From: Anaerolineales bacterium | GTDB taxonomy: Bacteria > Chloroflexota > Anaerolineae > Anaerolineales > Villigracilaceae | Direction of reading: 5' to 3' | DNA length: 64,000 nt | NCBI GenBank assembly: GCA_014379595.1 | Contig: JACMLM010000057.1 | Coordinates: 54,364-118,363 of the forward strand | In this document: positions 61,220 through 64,000 of the stretch, piece by piece | Numbering within the stretch: position 1 is the first letter of the stretch | Layout: each line of letters opens with the position of its first letter | Notes under the pieces: generated by a model | What the model was told of the DNA's origin: nothing | The model's input: only the letters and a program-made list of their open reading frames with translations | The model's database searches: none | Program-made: the position numbers and the translations under genes

Positions 61220-61666
61220 TCATTTCTGTTCAACTGCAAACATAATATCGTTCAGGTCTTGCAGGAGGGCCTTTTTTACCATGCCCTTGAACAGAACCAT
61301 TGGCATCGACTGTAATTTTGCAACGAACCCTTGAGGTATGGAATCATGAGAACTTGTCAACGTAATGCCGCCGCTACTCTCTGAAATACTATTGGTGGTT
61401 AAGAATACAAATCCACCATCTTCTGCTTTGGTTTTGAAGAACTCGTTTTCAGCAGCATCCGTAATCCACTTTTCCACGGCAGCTGGCTTGCCAAATAGCA
61501 TTCGGGTCTCCCGCCACTGTAATCCTACAAGCCCGTTTGCCGGTTTTTCGAGAACTTCAACCTTTTCGATTCCGCTGATGATTTCCGCGGCGTTCTCTAT
61601 GTCCGTGATGACGGCCCAGACCGCTGCCCTAGAACCGTTGATGGTGATCTGTGCTTCAACGAACAT
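61220..61666 (-). CDS. SRPBCC family (START-like) protein
   Basis: 148 residues. The fold pattern is INGSRAAVWAVITDIENAAE, then VGLQWRETRMLFGKPAAVEK and the C-terminal helix LFKGMVKKALLQDLNDIM. It binds a hydrophobic ligand in a helix-grip cavity. It lies next to the RibD_C-type reductase gene. The spacer after its stop begins with GCCTAACAACGGCACGCTGC, which looks like one half of an integron attC site. Confidence 0.82.
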   Translation of the reverse strand: MFVEAQITINGSRAAVWAVITDIENAAEIISGIEKVEVLEKPANGLVGLQWRETRMLFGKPAAVEKWITDAAENEFFKTKAEDGGFVFLTTNSISESSGGITLTSSHDSIPQGFVAKLQSMPMVLFKGMVKKALLQDLNDIMFAVEQK

Positions 61667-61726
61667 GGTCTTCCTCCTGGGGTTCGCGTAATGGTTTATC
61701 GTTCATGGACAACACGGCACGAATAT

Positions 61727-62323
61727 TCATGAACTTTCGGTTGTGATTGCGCCTGCGCGTTCGTAATTGACAACAATGACACCATTCGATCCGACTATGC
61801 TTTCCGTCACCTTGAATGCCGCCGGGATCGTGCCATCGGCAAATAATCGTTTTCCAGCGCCCAACGTGATCGGATAGATCATCAGCCAGAACGTATCGAC
61901 CAAATCATGCTTGATCAAAGTCTGAAGGAGATCCCCACTTCCCCAAACGTGCAAATCCGGCCCGTGCCCCTGCTTGATCTTGGCGATCTTTTCTGGGATA
62001 TCTCCGTTTAAAAACACGGATGGCTGCCATTCACTGGATGTCCTGGTATTCGAGGCGACGTACTTGGTCGCCGTGTTGGCGCCAGGCCATTCGTCCGCAT
62101 GTTTTGGCCAGAATGGTTCCCAAATGTCAAAGGTTTTGCGCCCCAACAACAGGTCGAACGGTGAGTTCATCTGCTTTCTCAGTGCCGTTCCAATAATCTT
62201 GTCGGCATAGGGCCCTGCCCAGCCGCCATACGCGAAGCCGCTGCTGGGATCTTCTTCCGGCCCGCCTGGGGCTTGTATGACACCATCAATGGAGATATGT
62301 TCAAGCACAATAATTTTTCTCAT
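61727..62323 (-). CDS. Dihydrofolate-reductase-like (RibD C-terminal domain) protein
   Basis: 198 residues. The domain opens [20 protein letters not shown] and shows [35 protein letters not shown] and [10 protein letters not shown], all typical of the YyaP/YwjB-like RibD_C group. It is an NADPH-binding reductase of unknown substrate and is not a housekeeping FolA. The start overlaps the stop of a 35-codon RidA-like 5' remnant, so the gene seems to use that gene's promoter and ribosome site. Confidence 0.85.
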   Translation of the reverse strand: MRKIIVLEHISIDGVIQAPGGPEEDPSSGFAYGGWAGPYADKIIGTALRKQMNSPFDLLLGRKTFDIWEPFWPKHADEWPGANTATKYVASNTRTSSEWQPSVFLNGDIPEKIAKIKQGHGPDLHVWGSGDLLQTLIKHDLVDTFWLMIYPITLGAGKRLFADGTIPAAFKVTESIVGSNGVIVVNYERAGAITTESS

Positions 62324-62427
62324 AACTGAGCTCCTACAACAATGGAAATTACCTGGGTGAAAGCAGGGTTTTTAGATAAGACATCAGGATTGAAATGTTG
62401 GGCTTGCCCGTTCTTTGAAGTTGTCAT
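62320..62427 (-). pseudogene. 5'-end remnant of a RidA-family gene, now a leader frame
   Basis: ATG 62427 follows AAAAGGAGTACATC. The frame has 35 codons: [19 protein letters not shown], then [16 protein letters not shown] and [19 protein letters not shown] fits the N-terminus of RidA-like proteins of the FNPD/KNPAFSQ type, after which the family similarity stops. The TGA overlaps the ATG of the downstream reductase (ATGA). It probably works as a translated leader. Confidence 0.7.
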
Positions 62428-62466
62428 GATGTACTCCTTTTATGAATCGAATGAGGGTTGGAGTAA

Positions 62467-62495
62467 ATATTAGAACGTATATTCTGTTTTGTCAA
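62467..62495 (-). promoter_or_regulatory. Promoter with AGAAC palindrome before RidA remnant
   Basis: Minus strand: -35 TTGACA (62495-62490), 17-base spacer, -10 TAATAT (62472-62467). The spacer and -10 edge hold AGAACGTATATTCT (plus-strand reading, 62472-62485), an imperfect form of the palindrome at 15683-15696. Confidence 0.65.
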
Positions 62496-62552
62496 GGAGC
62501 GGACGTGGACTCTGCCTGACTGCCGCTTCGCCGCGTGCAGGGACAATTATGA

Positions 62553-63056
62553 TTACATCTTGTCTATTTGGAATGCTTCTAATTCCAAAAGTAGTTCTTC
62601 GATTTCCTGACCGCGTGCATTCGCAAAACCTTTGGCTTCACTGATTATTGTAAAGCCGCATTTCTCCAACACTCGACGTGAGCCTGGATTATCTTTTGCT
62701 ACTCGCGCATAAATTGGACGTGTCTGATTATGCTGTAGCAATAACTCTTTAAGCGCCCAGGTAGCGATACCCTTTCCCCAATATTCCCTTCCAAGCCAAT
62801 ACGTGACCTCTGGTTTGCCTTCCTCTTCGTAACTCGAAACACTCCCTGCCACTTGCCTGTTGAAGAGGATCGTCTTTATGATGCATGTATCGATCTCCAG
62901 GATTTTGTGCCAATGAGCCATAAAGGCTTCCCGGTCCGTTGGGTCTTTCGCGGTAAATGCCGCCATGGTGTTGGCTTCCTGATTCAGCTGTTGCTCAAAG
63001 AAAATGGGAAGATCTGGGAAGATCATTGGGTAGGACATCGCGCAGAAGAAGTTCAT
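62553..63056 (-). CDS. GNAT N-acetyltransferase with a frameshifted N-terminus
   Basis: 167 residues as read from ATG 63056. The acetyl-CoA loop is in YWLGREYWGKGIATWALKEL, and the C-terminal NPGSRRVLEKCGF is typical. The first 14 residues (MNFFCAMSYPMIFP) do not fit the family. From ATG 63063 another frame reads MKNELLLRDVLPNDLP, exactly the expected start. The two frames are joined by a 10-bp tandem duplication (63005-63024). Removing one unit restores a normal protein, so the present gene is a recent frameshift that may be partly rescued by the ATG at 63056. Confidence 0.8.
   Translation of the reverse strand: MNFFCAMSYPMIFPDLPIFFEQQLNQEANTMAAFTAKDPTDREAFMAHWHKILEIDTCIIKTILFNRQVAGSVSSYEEEGKPEVTYWLGREYWGKGIATWALKELLLQHNQTRPIYARVAKDNPGSRRVLEKCGFTIISEAKGFANARGQEIEELLLELEAFQIDKM
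63005..63024. repeat. 10-bp tandem duplication TGGGAAGATC x2
   Basis: TGGGAAGATC occurs twice without a gap, inside the 5' part of the acetyltransferase gene. It shifts the frame by one base (ten is not a multiple of three). Confidence 0.9.
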
Positions 63057-63159
63057 TTTTCATACTGCTTTTTCTCCATAAGTTCACGAAGGAATGAGAA
63101 TTCCCTGGGTTGTTTATTTATCCATCTGCGGTCGTTCGCGATTCCTACCTTAGTCATAA

Positions 63160-63200
63160 TAACGAATAACGATAATAATATATTGAAAAACGATAAATCA
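63160..63200 (+). promoter_or_regulatory. AACGATAA direct repeats upstream of DUF2975/HTH genes
   Basis: AACGAATAACGATAATAAT and AAAACGATAAATC give three close copies of AACGAWAA just before the membrane protein gene. They may be binding sites for the HTH regulator encoded at 63730. Confidence 0.4.
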
Positions 63201-63243
63201 TATGTTACAGTATACCGACCAATTACTAAGTGAGGCATTACTT

Positions 63244-63723
63244 ATGAAAAAAGGGTCAACGCTATTCTTAAAGTTTGTCATTTGTCTTATCGCCATCGGA
63301 GCCGTTATATGGTTGATTTGGTTTCCTCAACTTGAAGGAAGAGCTGCTAACTTGGATTTAATCAGTATTTATAAAGATCCGCTTATTATCTATGCTTACA
63401 TAGGTTCAATCCCATTTTTTGTTGCGTTATATCAGGCATTCAAGCTTTTAGGTTATATTGACGGTAATAAAGTTTTCTCTCAATCATCAGTGAACGCCGT
63501 GACGAATATAAAATACTGTGCAATCACAATCAGTGGCTTCATTGTTCTGGGAGTACTATACATAAGGTTATCTGTTAACATAGATGAAGACCCGGCAGGT
63601 GTTACTGCCTTGGGCATTTTTTCTGCTTTTGCTTCTCTCGTAATTGCAACCGCTGCTGCTGTTTTTCAAAGACTTCTACAAAATGCAGTAGACATAAAAT
63701 CAGAAAATGATTTAACGGTATAA
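63244..63723 (+). CDS. DUF2975 family membrane protein
   Basis: 159 residues with four membrane helices (LFLKFVICLIAIGAVIWLIW and three more) and the FALYQAFKLLGYID-type core (FFVALYQAFKLLGYIDGNKV) of DUF2975. These proteins are nearly always paired with a small HTH regulator, as here, seven bases downstream. ATG 63244 follows GTGAGGCATTA. A start at 63202 would place 14 residues inside the operator region. Confidence 0.8.
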   Translation: MKKGSTLFLKFVICLIAIGAVIWLIWFPQLEGRAANLDLISIYKDPLIIYAYIGSIPFFVALYQAFKLLGYIDGNKVFSQSSVNAVTNIKYCAITISGFIVLGVLYIRLSVNIDEDPAGVTALGIFSAFASLVIATAAAVFQRLLQNAVDIKSENDLTV

Positions 63724-63729
63724 GGTGCA

Positions 63730-63939
63730 ATGATGGCAATCATAATAAATATCGATGTAATGTTGGCAAAGAGAAAAATGAGTGTTACTGAACTTACAGA
63801 GAAAGTTGGTATCACCATGGCCAATCTTTCCATCTTAAAAAATGGAAAGGCAAAGGCTGTCCGTTTTTCAACGCTCGAGGCAATTTGTAAAGCATTAGAT
63901 TGTCAGCCGGGAGATATTCTAGAATACAAAAGTGAGTAG
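63730..63939 (+). CDS. YozG-type Xre-family HTH regulator
   Basis: 69 residues, essentially one helix-turn-helix: MLAKRKMSVTELTEKVGIT, then MANLSILKNGKAKAVRFSTL and EAICKALDCQPGDILEY. This is the Cro/C1-type regulator that accompanies DUF2975 genes. It likely controls its own operon, in a membrane-linked switch of unknown signal. Confidence 0.88.
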   Translation: MMAIIINIDVMLAKRKMSVTELTEKVGITMANLSILKNGKAKAVRFSTLEAICKALDCQPGDILEYKSE

Positions 63940-64000
63940 CTTTCTGACTTCAAAATGTATGGGGCGTTCATGGTGATGTTGAATCATTAGTCAAATTTCA

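Overview
The window looks like a stretch of chromosome from an uncultivated, moderately low-GC bacterium, most likely Chloroflexota of the class Anaerolineae. This is inference. It rests on the many lipoproteins with a Thr/Pro-rich linker after the lipobox cysteine, the F420-type flavin/deazaflavin enzyme, the RecG-like sequence carried by a TIR protein, and the many palindromic intergenic repeats. I found no rRNA, tRNA, CRISPR array, phage module or intact transposase.

Layout. 1-12.5 kb: mostly plus-strand housekeeping and accessory genes (VOC protein, pteridine-reductase-like SDR, membrane glycosyltransferase, DinB, aminotransferase, a small AT-rich SUKH island, UbiA-like protein, PilZ, homocysteine methyltransferase, cation/H+ antiporter, CBS protein, amidase). 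12.5-19 kb: minus-strand lipoproteins, a cyclodeaminase-family enzyme, DUF899 and DUF1330-like genes, and a TIR protein carrying a piece of RecG. 19-27.6 kb: a catabolic cluster on the minus strand (proline-racemase family, FGGY kinase, Thr/Ser dehydratase, MFS transporter, 2-hydroxyacid dehydrogenase, class III aminotransferase, class II aldolase), with a divergent TetR gene. 28-37 kb: sulfatase, a fumarylacetoacetase operon, then a TetR-controlled redox operon with a near-perfect promoter and a DsbA/FrnE-like gene whose first active-site codon is TGA. 37-49 kb: divergent purA and guaB, HDAC-like protein, nitroreductase, cytochrome c, and four stand-alone receiver-domain genes in a row. 50-57 kb: MoxR ATPase and VWA protein, glycosyltransferase, radical SAM protein. 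57.7-63 kb: a run of small orphan minus-strand genes that resembles a cassette array. 63.2-64 kb: a DUF2975 membrane protein and HTH regulator pair.

Four signals stand out. (1) 34980-35609 is probably a selenoprotein: TGA sits exactly at the first Cys of a CPxC-type motif, and a hairpin with a GGUC loop lies at the spacing expected of a bacterial SECIS. (2) 16881-17999 fuses a TIR domain, with its putative NADase glutamate, to RecG wedge-flanking sequence that lacks both the OB fold and the helicase motor. (3) Several loci share the order gene X, one foreign gene Y, then a 3'-end remnant of X (DUF1330/DUF899, SDR/MBL, MoxR/DsrE). Others keep only a 5' remnant (DUF1330, RidA) that now leads into a captured gene. 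This suggests a common route of single-gene acquisition. (4) Two distant promoters carry the same AGAAC-type palindrome between -35 and -10.

All family names come from reading the translated sequence; no database search was run.
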